DNA of 35,028 bases, from assembly GCA_009602725.1 (NCBI GenBank), contig WELB01000088.1, forward strand, positions 541,982 to 577,009. The letters are read 5' to 3'. The position numbers and the translations under genes are program-made. The stretch comes from Spirogloea muscicola (taxonomy: Eukaryota; Streptophyta; Zygnematophyceae; Spirogloeales; Spirogloeaceae). This document shows positions 1 to 10,975 of the stretch, in pieces; the stretch's first letter is position 1, and each line of letters begins with the position of its first letter. Under the pieces are notes generated by a model. The model saw nothing but the letters and a program-made list of their open reading frames with translations, was not told the DNA's origin and searched no databases.

Positions 1-60
1 CCGCGCCGCCGCCGCCGTCGCCGCCGTCGCCGCCGCCGCCGCCGCCGCCGCAGCCGCAGA
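1..60 (+). repeat. GCC/GCN trinucleotide repeat in the 5' leader of eIF2-beta
   Basis: Nearly pure CCG/GCC triplets run up to the ATG at 62. They probably form the transcribed leader or core promoter of the downstream gene. The window edge cuts the region, so its full length is unknown. Confidence 0.6.
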
Positions 61-61
61 T

Positions 62-2553
62 ATGGAGATCGATCTAGCTCCCGCGGAGGCACTCAAGGAG
101 GAGCTCAAGGAGGAGACGTCGACCTCGGTTGGTTCTGCCGTCCTTTTTGCGCTTGCCCCCGCCGCTGACAGCAGCTTGGCTGGCTCCCGACGTTCTGACG
201 AAGGGCCCGACGCGGCGCGCCCGCAGATCGGCGCGTTCGACCCGAGCAAGAAGAAGAAGAAGAAGAAGGTCCGCATGGCGGATGACGAGGAGCAGCCCGA
301 CGTTACCAAGGTGGCCGAGAACCTCGAGGCCGTCTCATGTATGCACAGCGAGAGCTGCCCCCGCGCGCGACGCCGCTGCCGCTGCAGGCTTGGCATCGAG
401 CGGCCTGCATCTCCACCTATTGTTTCTGAAGAGGCTCTGCCGAGCTCCTTGCCTTTGCTCTTTGCTCATCATGTATGGGTTTCAGGGCCAGCTTTGCTGC
501 CACAGCACGCACAGGAGTGCTCTGTCAGGGGAGGTGGTTGTCAGGGAAGGTGGTTGTCTTACGATTGTCTTGCTGACGACCACGCGATGGTGGCACAGTG
601 TCTGAGCCTCCGAGTGACGCCCTCCTGGGCCTGGGCTTGAAGAAGAAGAAGAAGAAGAAGCCGGTGAGCTCTGCTAGCAGTGCCAGGACGCTTCAGCTGT
701 GGCTTGCTATCAGCTCTTTGTCGGCCTCGAAGCAACATGCTGGTGCGACTGGTAACAGCTTCCGTCTCAGACAGTCCCAGTTGTCATGCAATCATCGCCT
801 TGGCACCCTTTCACGAGGAATGTCGAGTCGATTGTAGGCTGGTGATGGGGCAGATGAGGGAGTGGGAGACCAGGCAGAGGCAAATGGTGTAGAGGATGGC
901 ACTGCCGAGGCAGAAGAGGGCGCAGGCGAGGGCCTTGGCGACCTGTCTTTGCTGAAGAAGAAGAAGAAGAAGGTACCCCGAGATGCGGAGGAGTTGGATG
1001 CTGCAGTGGCAGCCCCTGAGGATGGCGCTATGGAAGAGGAGGATGACAAGGGTGAGCTATACCTTCGGAAGCCACTAAGCACTTTGTGCACTGCGTGTCT
1101 CAGCGCACCATGCATGACTGTAGCTGTTGCAGAGCTGTGTTTTGTGTCTGAGCACTTTATGAGTGCCTAATTAGATTGGAGCATGTTTGAGTGATGACTC
1201 AACAGGTCTTGATGACGAGGAGGATGAGGACTTTGAGGAAGGTGAGGGAATCGAGCTGACAGTTGGTCTACCATGGGAGGGTTCTGATAGGGACTACAAG
1301 TATGAGGAGGTGAGGGTTGCTCCATCTTCATGTCACAGGTTTACATGTAGATTTTGCAGACAAGAGCAGGCATTCCGTGTTTCTAGCTATAGCTGGCAGG
1401 ACAATCTGGACACGCATGCTGCAGGCTTGCCATGTGAATCACGTCCCCTTGTACTCCTGCCTGAGTAGCTGACATGTGACCCCATTGCTGACTTATGTCC
1501 ACCTCAATGAGTGCAGCTCCTCGATAGAGTCTTTGACATCTTGAGAGAAAATAATCCCGAGCTAGCGGGCGAGAAGCGCCGTACTATCATGAGGCCACCC
1601 CAGGTGCTGCGCGAAGGGACCAAGAAGACGGTTTTTGTCAATTTCATGGACCTCTGCAAAACGTAAGGCGTTCTGCTTGTGATGTGCTGGCAGATGTCCT
1701 TAGGCCCTTCTACTGGCACGCTGTCACACTTGTGGCTTCAAAGCAGGCTGCCTGACTTGCAGCTGTCTTGTCGTTCCATTATTACACCATCATTGAGCTT
1801 GCTGTAACACAAATTTGCGTGAACGTTTGCAGCATGCATCGGCAGCCCGAGCATGTCATGGCTTTCCTCCTTGCTGAGCTGGGTACAAATGGTTCCCTTG
1901 ATGGCCAACAACGACTTGTCGTGAAGGGTCGCTTTGCTCCAAAGAACTTTGAGGGAATTCTTCGGCGATATGTCAGTAAGTGTCTACTACCTCCTAGTAT
2001 GAACACTGGCTACATTTGCGAGGCAAAAGATATATTGTTGCTGCTTAATGATGCAGAAGCTCTGAGCAGGACACACACATCAGCATTTTTGGTTGGCGTT
2101 GTGGAGCTATCGGGCTATTTATTTAATGTGAACATTGATGCAGATGAATATGTCATGTGCAATGGCTGTAAGAGTCCTGACACAATCTTGTCCAAGGAGA
2201 ATCGATTGTTCTTCCTCCGCTGCGAGCAGGTCAGTGCATAATCATATACTTCAATGACGTTCAAGTCAGCTGGGTAGTTTAACAAATGCAGGGTCAATGT
2301 CACGAACGCGCCTTGGCTATAGATCCTGTATCTGCTTTGCTCACGCTACACGCCTGTACAAGCCTTGCAGAAGCCATAGGCTGGGCAAACGAGACCATAT
2401 AGTCAAGATGTTGGGATGAAGGCTTGGATGATCGGCAGTCACATGCTCACGAGTCTGTCGGCCATCTGTGGTGGTCAGTGTGGCAGTTCTCGGTCTGTGG
2501 CACCCATCAAGGCAGGTTTCGTGGCCAGGGTTGGGCGGCGTAAAGCTTCCTGA
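62..2553 (+). CDS. EIF2S2: Eukaryotic translation initiation factor 2 subunit beta (eIF2-beta)
   Basis: eIF2-beta is part of the eIF2 trimer that brings initiator Met-tRNA and GTP to the 40S ribosome. Predicted exons are 62-338, 599-663, 838-1051, 1206-1309, 1517-1662, 1833-1975, 2144-2229 and 2479-2553. All junctions are GT..AG and in phase, giving 369 aa. Three lysine blocks (about residues 62-69, 106-112 and 153-159) are the K-boxes known to bind eIF5 and eIF2B-epsilon; each sits in its own exon (1, 2 and 3). An acidic stretch follows ([13 protein letters not shown]), then the conserved core ([18 protein letters not shown], then [19 protein letters not shown]). The C-terminal C2-C2 zinc ribbon has Cys322, Cys325, Cys343 and Cys346, split across the last intron, and the protein ends in VGRRKAS. 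It is longer than plant forms (about 270 aa) because of the N-terminal half. The least certain part is exon 1, which could hide a small intron. Confidence 0.95.
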
Positions 2554-3728
2554 TTGGTTAATTGTAGCTGCCCTTTCCTACTTGGTATGTCATTCTGTCT
2601 GCTGCAACAATTGAGCTCAGAACTTGTTTACCTGGACTTAGAGCAGAAAGGGAGGGCTTTCTCTTTGCTCCAGCAGCTAGCGTGCTTGCCAACCTCTTTG
2701 GTCTGCTGCGGCAACCTCGACCAGAACTTTGCTGCGATTAGGGCATATCTGCCGGCATTTGTTTGTTTTGCTATCAACCTAGTCGTACATACATCATGTG
2801 AGCTCAAGCAGAGGCTTGGCCCTATGTGGCATGGCCGGATGGGTTTTCATCCACTTTTCAAAGCTAACAGAAGAAGTGACTGCCTGTGCCAGTAGCGTAG
2901 AGTACATGTATAATCTGCAGTGTTACAGAGCTGCATCCTGGACAATGATTTCAAGCCACCCCTTGTAGGAAGTTTTGCTTCCCTCAACTGAAGAGGGGAA
3001 ACTGAGTTTGCATCTGGAGACTTTGCTCACGGCAGCCTTACCATGCTTTGATACTTTGCCCAAGTGCTCCCAAATGGAACGTTCGCACAAGGGCTTCCTG
3101 GTATGCTGGTAACAATCAAGAGTGCTGATGTAGAAGAGGAAGATGCCTGACGATGCTGACCTGGCCGTGGTACTTGATGTGCACTGGCAGCCCAAGCTGG
3201 GTGGCCCTGGGTCAACTAATTCCTTCTGTCAGCTCTTTGTAGAGAGTATGTTGGTCCTGTCTGCTTGCAAGCACTGGTCGACAGCGTCCTGTGCCTCGTG
3301 GAGGTGTCCGTATTTGCCAGTTGCTGCTCTTATGGGTTTCCAATGTTTCAAAGCAAAATTGATGGGTAATTGTGGTGATTGTGCATTGCCTACTGTCTGG
3401 TACGATGTCTAATCGGGCAGGCCACAGCTTGGCTGCTTCTGCATTTTGAGCAGGCCGACACCCTGCCTTCTTTCAGGGGGTTACTCCCCCTGAATTCGTC
3501 GATTTTGGAGTACTGAGCGTCCATTTGCAGAAGTAATGTCATGCTTTGCATCCTTAAGCCATTTTCCCTTGTCTGCTCTTTGGGGCTTTGGGCTTATGGG
3601 TGGCCTCTTGTAGCCATCGCCTTACTGCAAGAAAGAGATCGTGTATTAGAAAGAAATGTAGGCCAAATGGCCAGGTACAAAGGCAAGCACATCTAAAAAT
3701 CTACATAACCTACAGCAGATTGACCCGC
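2554..3728. other. Intergenic stretch with no recognisable gene
   Basis: The open frames here are short, overlap on both strands and resemble no family I know. The first few hundred bases are probably the eIF2-beta 3' UTR. The stretch holds one strong hairpin at 3473-3493. Near 3588-3625 there is a degenerate match to the GGGCTGG..CAGCC module that is abundant at 16-28 kb. Confidence 0.5.
3473..3493. repeat. Perfect 8-bp inverted repeat
   Basis: TCAGGGGG and CCCCCTGA flank a 5-nt loop (TTACT). It could fold as RNA from either strand. Function is unknown. Confidence 0.6.
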
Positions 3729-3925
3729 TCAATAACCACGGGTCAAAACATAAAGGTCACTACTCGATGCATGAATACTAGATGCCAGGAACGGAGCCCT
3801 TCTGCCACCTACTAGAGCTCGCCCAGCTTTCTGGTGCAAGGCACTAGCCTGAGCACGCTGCAAACAGGCCGAAACTCGACGTCGCAAGAGCGACAGATAT
3901 GCAGCTGGCAAGCCCATCTCAGCCG
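3729..3925 (-). mobile_element. Element A/B ORF C-terminus, 5'-truncated retroelement remnant
   Basis: On the minus strand this reads a C-terminal segment containing SACLQRAQASALHQKAGRAL and ending SDLYVLTRGY plus stop. It matches the end of the 445-aa ORF at 22531-23868 (SLSLQRSQALALHQRAGRAL ... SDLFVLTRGY). No reverse transcriptase or upstream part is attached. Positions 3815-3925 recur unchanged at 19484-19594. Confidence 0.75.
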
Positions 3926-4309
3926 AAATCTTACTGCAAGAGCGGTTTCTTTCGTGAGTGGCATTTAAAGTCATGTCGGCTCGGGCGTCGACCGCCTGAG
4001 TGGGAGCGAAGTATCTTGACGGTGCGAAAGGAGGACCGCTCCGGCTTCTCCGCACGGCCCCGCCATTTGGCAAAGCCGCTGCCACGTGCAATGGAGGCGT
4101 AGCACCAAAGTGGCTGGGTTTTGGATAAGGCCCGGGGGCATACATTCGCGCACCGATTCAATCAGAGGCATCGGCCAAGAGTGGAGCACAAAGCTGGAGG
4201 GGTTTTGGGAGAGCCTTGGGCCGACGTGGCGGCCGGCCACAGTGCCCTGCGCGCGCACTGGCCTGCGAGAGATGCCGCGCATAGAAGAAGAAGGGGGTGG
4301 TGGAGAGAG

Positions 4310-4490
4310 ACATGGCGAGCGGCGGCGAGTGCGCACTGGAGGAGAAAGTGGAAGAGGAAGCAAAGAGAGACAGAGGGAGAGAGGGCGAGGGGGAGAGAGA
4401 GAGAGGTGGAAAGTGAGGGGAAGATGGGGGGAAACAGAGAGAGGGGCAGATGATGCAGAGAGTAAGAGAAAGAGAGGGAACGAGAAAGTA
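4310..4490 (+). repeat. GA-rich low-complexity DNA
   Basis: A purine-rich GAGAGA/GGAGA tract. It produces spurious open frames on both strands (Arg/Glu-rich on plus, Ser/Leu/Pro-rich on minus). No coding signal is seen. Confidence 0.8.
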
Positions 4491-4503
4491 AGCTCATCCC
4501 AAG

Positions 4504-4539
4504 AAGAAAGTGCTCGCCCATTGAGAATAGGGGCTGGAA
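4504..4539 (-). mobile_element. 36-bp truncated element B insertion
   Basis: On the minus strand this is the last 36 nt of element B, from TTCCAGCCCC to GCGAGCACTTTCTT. It is flanked by CCCAAG at 4498-4503 and 4540-4545, a 6-bp putative target-site duplication. The terminus is the same as in the longer copies at 24565-24646 and 27133-27764. Confidence 0.6.
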
Positions 4540-4759
4540 CCCAAGGGGGTGAAACTGTGAGAGTAGCTTCGAAACCCTGTGCATGCCTTTGGGCTGGCCA
4601 CTCCCAGCCACCAATTAATGTTCTTCTGATTAATGTGGCCGCGCTTCGAAGCTTCGAATGGAATGAATAAGGTCCGAAGGGGCCGGTGGGGAGTGAGAAA
4701 GAGCTTTTACCAATTTTCGACAATGGCTATGAGAGGCCAGCCCAAAGAAATGTACAAGG

Positions 4760-4820
4760 AGAGAGGGAGGGAGACGGGGAGAGGGAGAGGGGGAGGGAGA
4801 GAGAGAGAGAGAGAGAGANG
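4760..4820 (+). repeat. GA microsatellite with one unresolved base
   Basis: A (GA)n tract with an N at 4819, lying about 100 bp upstream of the psaN start codon. It may be part of the psaN promoter or leader. Confidence 0.8.
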
Positions 4821-4915
4821 CGAAAATCAGGCCTGTTGTAGCCAGTCAGCAGGCTACTAGCCCCACCAGCCGTGTTGCCCCACTTTCCTGCACCCCGCCC
4901 GCCGCAGCTGCAGCC

Positions 4916-5945
4916 ATGGCCACCACCTCAGTCTTCTTCGGGCAGGCCGTCGCTGCTCCCTCTGCCTTGGCCCTCAACAATCTCAAGGTAGGCGTGCAAT
5001 TTGATGTGTAAAATTCCTTCAAAACACAGCGTCGTGCTGCAATTCTGCTACCCACTTCTTAGCCTGCAGCCCGACGGAGAATCTCCTAGCTGGAAGCGGT
5101 CCGCATCACTAAAGCGCGGCGGCAGTGCTCTTACCCCCTGACTACGCATGATGATTATATGTGCCACTTCTTCTGAGTTGTCCAGACCAAGCTGGAGAGC
5201 AGCGCTGCGTCTGTGCCGGCGCTTGCCGTCCGGGCGTCTGCCGAGGAGCCATCTTCGCGGCGGCAGGTCCTGAGCCTGGCGGCTGGCGTGCTCGCTGCCG
5301 GAGCCCTGTTCGCCACCCCCGCCAAGGCCGGCCTCATTGAGGATCTACTGGCGACGAGCAAGGCTAACAAGGTCACGCACTAGCCCTCGGAGCAGGACGC
5401 AGGCCCTTGGCAAGTAGGTGCTTTCGCCAGCCTTCTCAGGCCGTGGAAGGAAGCAAGGCCTTTGTGGTCATATGCTCTTGGCGGTGTATCATTGCAGGAG
5501 TTGAACGATGCCAAGCGGCTGGCGACTGTTGGCGCCAACACGGCGCGTGCCTACACTGTGCAGCAGGGCACCTGCCAATTCCCTAACAACTTCACTGGTT
5601 GCGATGATCTGGCAAAGCGCCAGGTTCGCCCTCTGCTCCAGCATTACCAGACTCTGCATTTGGCTCCAGCGTTCTCAGGCAGCAGCTTTGAGATGCAAGT
5701 AAGAAGTGAGTCAGGGGGCTCCAAGGTTGTGTTCTCATATGCCTTGTGGTGCTTGAAATTCACGAATGCAGAATGTCAAGTTCATCACGGACGACTTGGA
5801 CCTGGAGTGTGTTGGTAAGGAGCCCGGCAAGTGTGCATCCAACAACCTATGGAACAAGAATCTGCCCGCGCCCAAGTTCAAGCAGGCTTCTGCCAACCGC
5901 AAATCCTCCCAGGGAAAGCCAACCACTGTTGCTCAGCCGTCGTAG
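4916..5945 (+). CDS. psaN: Photosystem I reaction centre subunit N, nuclear-encoded precursor
   Basis: PsaN is a small lumenal subunit of photosystem I near the plastocyanin docking side. Exons are 4916-4987, 5186-5371, 5498-5623 and 5772-5945, all phase 0, giving 185 aa. Residues 1 to about 45 look like a stromal transit peptide. Next come the twin arginines at 49-50, a hydrophobic Ala/Leu/Gly stretch, and a thylakoid processing site AKA|G at 70-73, so a Tat-route lumen signal is expected. The mature part begins GLIEDLLATSKANK. It carries the family's four cysteines (112, 121, 141, 149) in TCQFPNNFTGC and LECVGKEPGKC contexts. The last ~30 residues after the fourth Cys (Lys/Ser/Gln/Pro-rich) form a tail I do not associate with plant PsaN. 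The third intron donor region is ordinary; the second intron uses GTCACG. Confidence 0.93.
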
Positions 5946-5970
5946 GCCTGCACTTCATGCGCCTCAAGGC

Positions 5971-6010
5971 TTGATTGACACTGCACATGCTTGATTGACA
6001 CTGCACATGC
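5971..6010 (+). repeat. 20-bp tandem duplication
   Basis: Two exact copies of TTGATTGACACTGCACATGC lie head to tail, starting 26 bp after the psaN stop, in its 3' UTR. Confidence 0.95.
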
Positions 6011-6619
6011 AAGATATGTCCAAAACATTCGAGAAGTGCGACTTTTGTGAGTTTCTTAGGCTATCTCCAGCACTGTTGTGGGAGTGCACCCTGTACAATG
6101 TGAGTTGGTCAATGACAGGGCAGGTAGCACCTGCTTGGCACAACGGTGCTAAGAGCCAGTCCTTCCTTTTGCAGCTATCTCAGCTGCGCGTTGTGCTTGC
6201 TTTTTGGTAGGCTTTTGGCACTGGGTGATTGTCAGGGTGCCCCCTTGTGCTTGCAACGTAAGCTCTTTGCAATAACAATAAGGCCATAAAATCTGCTAGA
6301 ATTTGCTGCTCGAGCTTGACCAGGGGATGGGCTTCAGTACTGGCATCTAAGAAATGGGCATGCCTGAATAGGCCGTCGCAAAGAGGCCGTCGCAATGTAA
6401 AGGCTGCACATCTGTGGGCTAGTGTCTGACAACTGTGTCCAAGTAAGCAGCATAGGCAGATGAACATTAAAGTCAGCGTGCTTATGGCATGCACGACTAT
6501 ACAGCAGTATAGCTCCAGTAGGTAGTAGCTCTTGGATAGAATCCAGCCAAACCTGGCACTTGGGAGGGGGTTTGTGTGAATATGACAAAGCAGCACGCTT
6601 GATCGGTGGACTAATCTAT
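6011..6619. other. 3' UTRs between convergent psaN and SNX2 genes
   Basis: This is non-coding space between two gene 3' ends. No open frame here has family similarity or a plausible splice partner. I see no repeat other than the 20-bp duplication next to psaN. Confidence 0.5.
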
Positions 6620-9600
6620 TTACACAGCCTTGTCACTTGCTGAGTCCAACCCAGCAGCCTCCTTCGCTATGTCGCCCCATTCAGCAACACTCAGGTCTGC
6701 AAATGCAATCTGGCACAGGCATCCACCGAACAGAGTGAGGCTGATTAAAGAGTTGGTGATGCATGTTAAGTGCAGTAGAAGAGAACCATTGAATATGCAC
6801 CAGATATGAAGTTTCTTATCTACAAGGAGCACTAGCCAATCCCTGACACATGGTGTACCTGTGCCTGGATAAAGCCGTCAAGCATGCCATGGAAATCAGC
6901 ATGACGCTCCACTTCAAAGCGTTCAAATTCACCCCGATTTCGTTCCTGAATCATGGGGACACGTCATAAGAGAGCCTGAGCAAGCGATTGAAGTATCAAC
7001 AGTCCCGCTCACTCTGCGTGCTACTCAACTGCTGATACTCTTCCAGTGAGAGCAGTACATCCATCTAGCAGCACTAGCTAGAGCGAAACACCTGCAACAT
7101 GGGGTGTGCAACATGCACATAGCCAGCATACAATGATACGGTTGTATTCCAGTTGAGCAGCCTCGGACGCCTTCTCAGTCTGTTCCACCTCTCTGCCCAG
7201 CTCTGCAATGCGCCGTATTCGTGCCTTGTCTCCTCCAAAAACCTTGGACTGAGCAGCTTCGAGCTTCTCAAGCTTTGCTTTCTTCGAGGCAAGGTCTGAC
7301 GACAAAGTCTGCACTGTCAGCAAAGCCTGTCCTCGATCAGTGAATGCCGCATGAAGTCCCTGCATGAAGCCCAGGTACTCATGTAATTGGACCTGCAATA
7401 CAGAGTCCAAGCTGGTTATTGATGATGAGATATGATATATGATGGCCTCCTTATTTTCTCAGAAGCTCCCTGCATCATGAAGCGGGTACAGGGTGCTCCC
7501 TTTGAGCACATTGCAGAGTACATGATCATGCCATCTTATGCTTGCTCGAGAAAGCTACTCCTCCCCGCAAGGACATACCAGCTGCTGTACAATCTGGGCA
7601 GTTGCTTCTCTGGAGTGCCTGCTGATTTTGATGGCTGCATTGCCAGTCCTCTTGCAATCAGCAGCATGAATACGGTGGACGGAGGGCGTGGTTGACACAG
7701 TAGCCTCCTTGACTTCGAATTTGGAGAGCTTGAGCAAGGCCATCCCGAGGTGAGCCATGACTTCTCCAAGCTCCTGCTGTGACTTTGTAAAGGCTTCTGC
7801 TTGTTGAGAAGCCTCTCCAAGGCGAGCCTCCAAGTCGAGTAGCTTCTCCTTCTTTTTAATATATTCGTTATCCTCCTCTGCACTTGCCGGCTGCAGTAAG
7901 ACAATGTAAGTGAGATGCTAAACGAGAAATCCCAACTGTCAGAAGACAGCCGTTTCTGAATACTGTCAGGCCTCTGCTACAGCTATTAAGAGTCGTGTTG
8001 CAAATGGCAATCAATGAAGTCATATAAGCTGACCTACCTTGGACCCCACCCATTCATTTGTAACAGACTGTTTCAGCTCCTTGAAAAGGCGGACAAGGTC
8101 CCTACCACCCTTGGCAGGTTGAACAGCATCCCTTGGCTGAATAACAATTGATGACTCTCCAAAGAGCTGGGAAACGATGCAGGCTTGTATCAGACCACTT
8201 GCTTTATTACGAGTCTGAAAGCTTGCTCGCAAGTTGACCAGATGGACAAGGAAGGAAGCGCTGGCCCTGTCTAATGAGGCATCTGCTGGTGGACCTGCTA
8301 TTTGGTATATTTTGCTCAATGTCTAGTTGCAATGTCATCTGCTGCACACACAAGTTCCACAAATTTGCAGGAGCTCTAGCAATAAGTAGACAGTAGCCTT
8401 GACTTCAAGATGTACCATGAAGAAGGGAAGCCCATGGGAAGGTGTAGGGTACACAGTCATACCTGCCTGGGAAGGTTGGCAGCCCCGTCCAACATGCGAG
8501 ATGCCATATCAACATTCTGAGGCAGGGGCAACTTTTCCGGAGACTCAAGGAATATACGAAGCTCCTCCGCTTTTCGTAGAACAGGATGTGCAGCCAGTCG
8601 CCGCAAATACCTCTCAAGTGCCAATCGTCTCATTTCCACAAATTCTTTGCTCTGCATGACCTGCCAGAGAAGTAGGTGACAACAGCTGCGAGTCAGCTCA
8701 AGACTTGACTGAGATGAGGCTCTGGCCACGTCTCGTAAGATCCTACCAAGGCAGCAGTCAAGCAGCTCAAGTTGGTGCGTCATTCGAAGATAGCTCTGAC
8801 ATGAAGCTTGTTTGCATTTCACCTGGCTCTCCACAACACTCTTATCAGGCCTTGGAGGGATGAAGTAGCCCCGATAGCCTTCAGCAAGCCTGTCTGCCAG
8901 AGTAACGAAGTCCTTGAATCTTCTCCTTACCAATACCTCTTCACTGCAACATACAGATAGAAGTCTAAGTGACAAGCAAGAAGCAACCATTCTGCTGTAA
9001 TGCTGGCATGCTTCAGTGTTACCACTGATAATATAATCAGCTCTCCACGACTGTAGATCTATAGCAGGTACATCACAATAACTCCTCACCTTTTGGATTC
9101 TGAAATGTCTATTCTTGTCGTTACAAGATATGTGAAGTATGTGTTGCCGCCTGGAACAAGAGAGCTGTTGGGATCCACCACCTTCTGTGGGTCTGAGACT
9201 GTTATCATAAGTTTCTGCTTTGATTGAAATAGAGATAAAGCCCCAGTACGTTTGGGAGCTCCATTGGCTGCAACAGTAAGCAAAGCCAATGTAGCATCAG
9301 CATTGCTGGCTTGCAGCAGAGCATGCAGCCCCTCACATCGCAAAGACTGCTGTCCAAAAGCCCAGCACAACAACAGCATTATGTAAACCATGCACTTTGT
9401 CCTCCATTCACTGAAGTGTACAAGATGGCAACTCCACGTGCACGTTGCACTTGCAAGGTCCCCACTACTCGATGAGACAAGGAGACTCTTAGTGCAGTAC
9501 ACTGACTCCATCTCCCAACTTGAGCAAAAAGAGAAGGATGACTGAACGAGTAGCAAGCGTATGACGGGAGGATCCACAACCCAGCTGTTTTCTACACTTG

Positions 9601-10434
9601 GACAGCAAGCTTGACATCAATACCTCGAGCTTCACCAGAATATGGGGCAGATATTGCATCTGCATATGAGGGAGGGTCGACAAGATCGTCCTCAAAAGGC
9701 ACACTCACAAGTTCTGGCGGTGACCTGTAGACAAGCATAGGGCTCTGGATGACATCACTGAGCTGATCACTCTGGCTTGCATTTAGCGGCCTAGAACCTT
9801 CACATTGTTTGCCAATATCTGTTACCAGAGCAGGACAACCTGCTACTGATCACATCCAAGGCAATACTTGCGAGCAGAGGATAGGCACTCAAGGAAGCCA
9901 GGCCAAAGTCATGAGCATGTCAATTCAACAACACTGATGCTCAAGGCATGCACAAATCAAAGTCAAGCTTGCTGATGTTGTGCCTGGAGTCTGACAGCGG
10001 GTCACTTCCAGTCACCGAGCCGGTGCTCTTGCTAGTCATACTGCTCCGATATTCAGAAGCTGCAGGGCCTGCCAGACGCAGCACGCACACCAACTAGAGA
10101 TAAATGCGGCTGAAGTGCTATTTCAACTACAACGCGGTTTTCTCCTGTCAAGCATGGCTAAGTCAGTAAGTCCTGATACAGCATTCTGTAAAGTGCTGCA
10201 AGTTAAGATGATCCCTCCATCAAGTGCGAAGAAGCTCCCTAGCTTTCCTTAGCGTATCTGTCAAATATTTGCCGTCTTCCCTCTTGATCGGCAGAAAGCA
10301 ACAAGGCTAGCTGAGGTGGAGGCATGCGGAGCACGTCCTGGGGCAGCGCCGGCAACCTGACCTGTTGTTTGATCGAGAGCCAGGCTCTCCATTCCATCTT
10401 CAGCCTCAGCACCGCTATCATTTGGCCCCATCAT
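6620..10434 (-). CDS. SNX2: SNX2-like sorting nexin (PX-BAR)
   Basis: Sorting nexins of this class bind PI3P on endosomes through a PX domain and bend membrane through a BAR domain, with retromer. In transcript order the exons are 10434-10362, 10059-10006, 9818-9624, 9267-9090, 8943-8823, 8660-8463, 8166-8038, 7890-7579, 7392-7132, 6945-6859 and 6709-6620. All phases fit and give 565 aa, close to Arabidopsis SNX2a/b. The PX domain is about residues 129-250: ITVSDPQK, VPGGNTYFTYLVTTR, then VRRRFKDF (basic PI3P-binding face) and YRGYFIPPRPDKSVVESQV. The linker motifs LPLPQNVDMASRMLDGA and VQPAKGGRDLVRLFKELKQS are hallmarks of plant SNX2. The rest is helical, charged BAR sequence. Exons 1-2 (MMGPNDSGAEAEDG..., then the exon at 10059) are inferred from phase only. 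An alternative start is the ATG at 10039. Confidence 0.9.
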
Positions 10435-10729
10435 GTCGCCCAAACGGGCAAGCGCCTCCAACGGGCCGACTACGGCCGAGGCCTGGAACGCGTCGCGTGC
10501 TGCACACGTACGCAAGGCTGCCCTACGAGAACCCGGCCCGAGCGATCACGCTCACTTCGCCCTGGCACTTGCTCAAGTGGGCGCCCCTGCCGCCTCCGTT
10601 GCCACTGCCGCAGAAGGCTGCAGAATGCTTCAGGAGACAGGGTCAACTGTGGCTTCTGGTGAGTCGAGCTCCTGCGCTTGGCGGCTGCCGGCAAGCGGAT
10701 GGCACGACGCGCTGTCGCACGTCCAGACC

Positions 10730-10775
10730 AGGAGAAGGCGCGCCGTGTGCATGAAATGAAAGGGAGGTTAGGACA
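10730..10775 (-). mobile_element. Fragment of element A 3' tail
   Basis: Read on the minus strand, this matches the repeated tail segment with CCTCC, TTTCATTTCATG and GCGCGCCTTCTC. The same segment is seen at 23960, 25965, 26790 and 27905. Confidence 0.6.
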
Positions 10776-10975
10776 GCGGGAAGTAGGAAGGGCTCGGGAC
10801 CCACCAGGTCCGCAAGTGGCATTCGGCTGCCGTCACAAGCACCAACTTCCCGACGTCGGCTGCCCTTTGAGCGGTGCACCTTACAAGCCAACCTTGGGCT
10901 ACTGCTCTGCACGGCACTGCAGCGGCTGCGGTGTCCCACCCGACGGTGGGAGAGTGGGCCTGTATCTGTGCCCTG

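Noticed and set aside
2554-2895. 113-codon open frame after eIF2-beta
   Set aside because: No start context, family or splice evidence; probably 3' UTR.
4086-4670. 194-codon Glu/Arg/Gly-rich open frame and its minus-strand Ser/Leu/Pro-rich counterpart
   Set aside because: Generated by GA low-complexity DNA and by an element B terminus running through it.
7432-7695. Plus-strand open frames opposite SNX2 exons
   Set aside because: Shadows of the minus-strand coding exons, with no independent signal.
9086-9577. 163-codon minus frame as a continuous exon
   Set aside because: Only 9267-9090 fits the PX-domain start and phase; the rest is intron that happens to be open.
10006-10039. ATG at 10039 as the SNX2 start
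   Set aside because: The upstream exon at 10434 (MMGPNDSGAEAEDG) gives a length and phases that fit the family better. Kept as an alternative.
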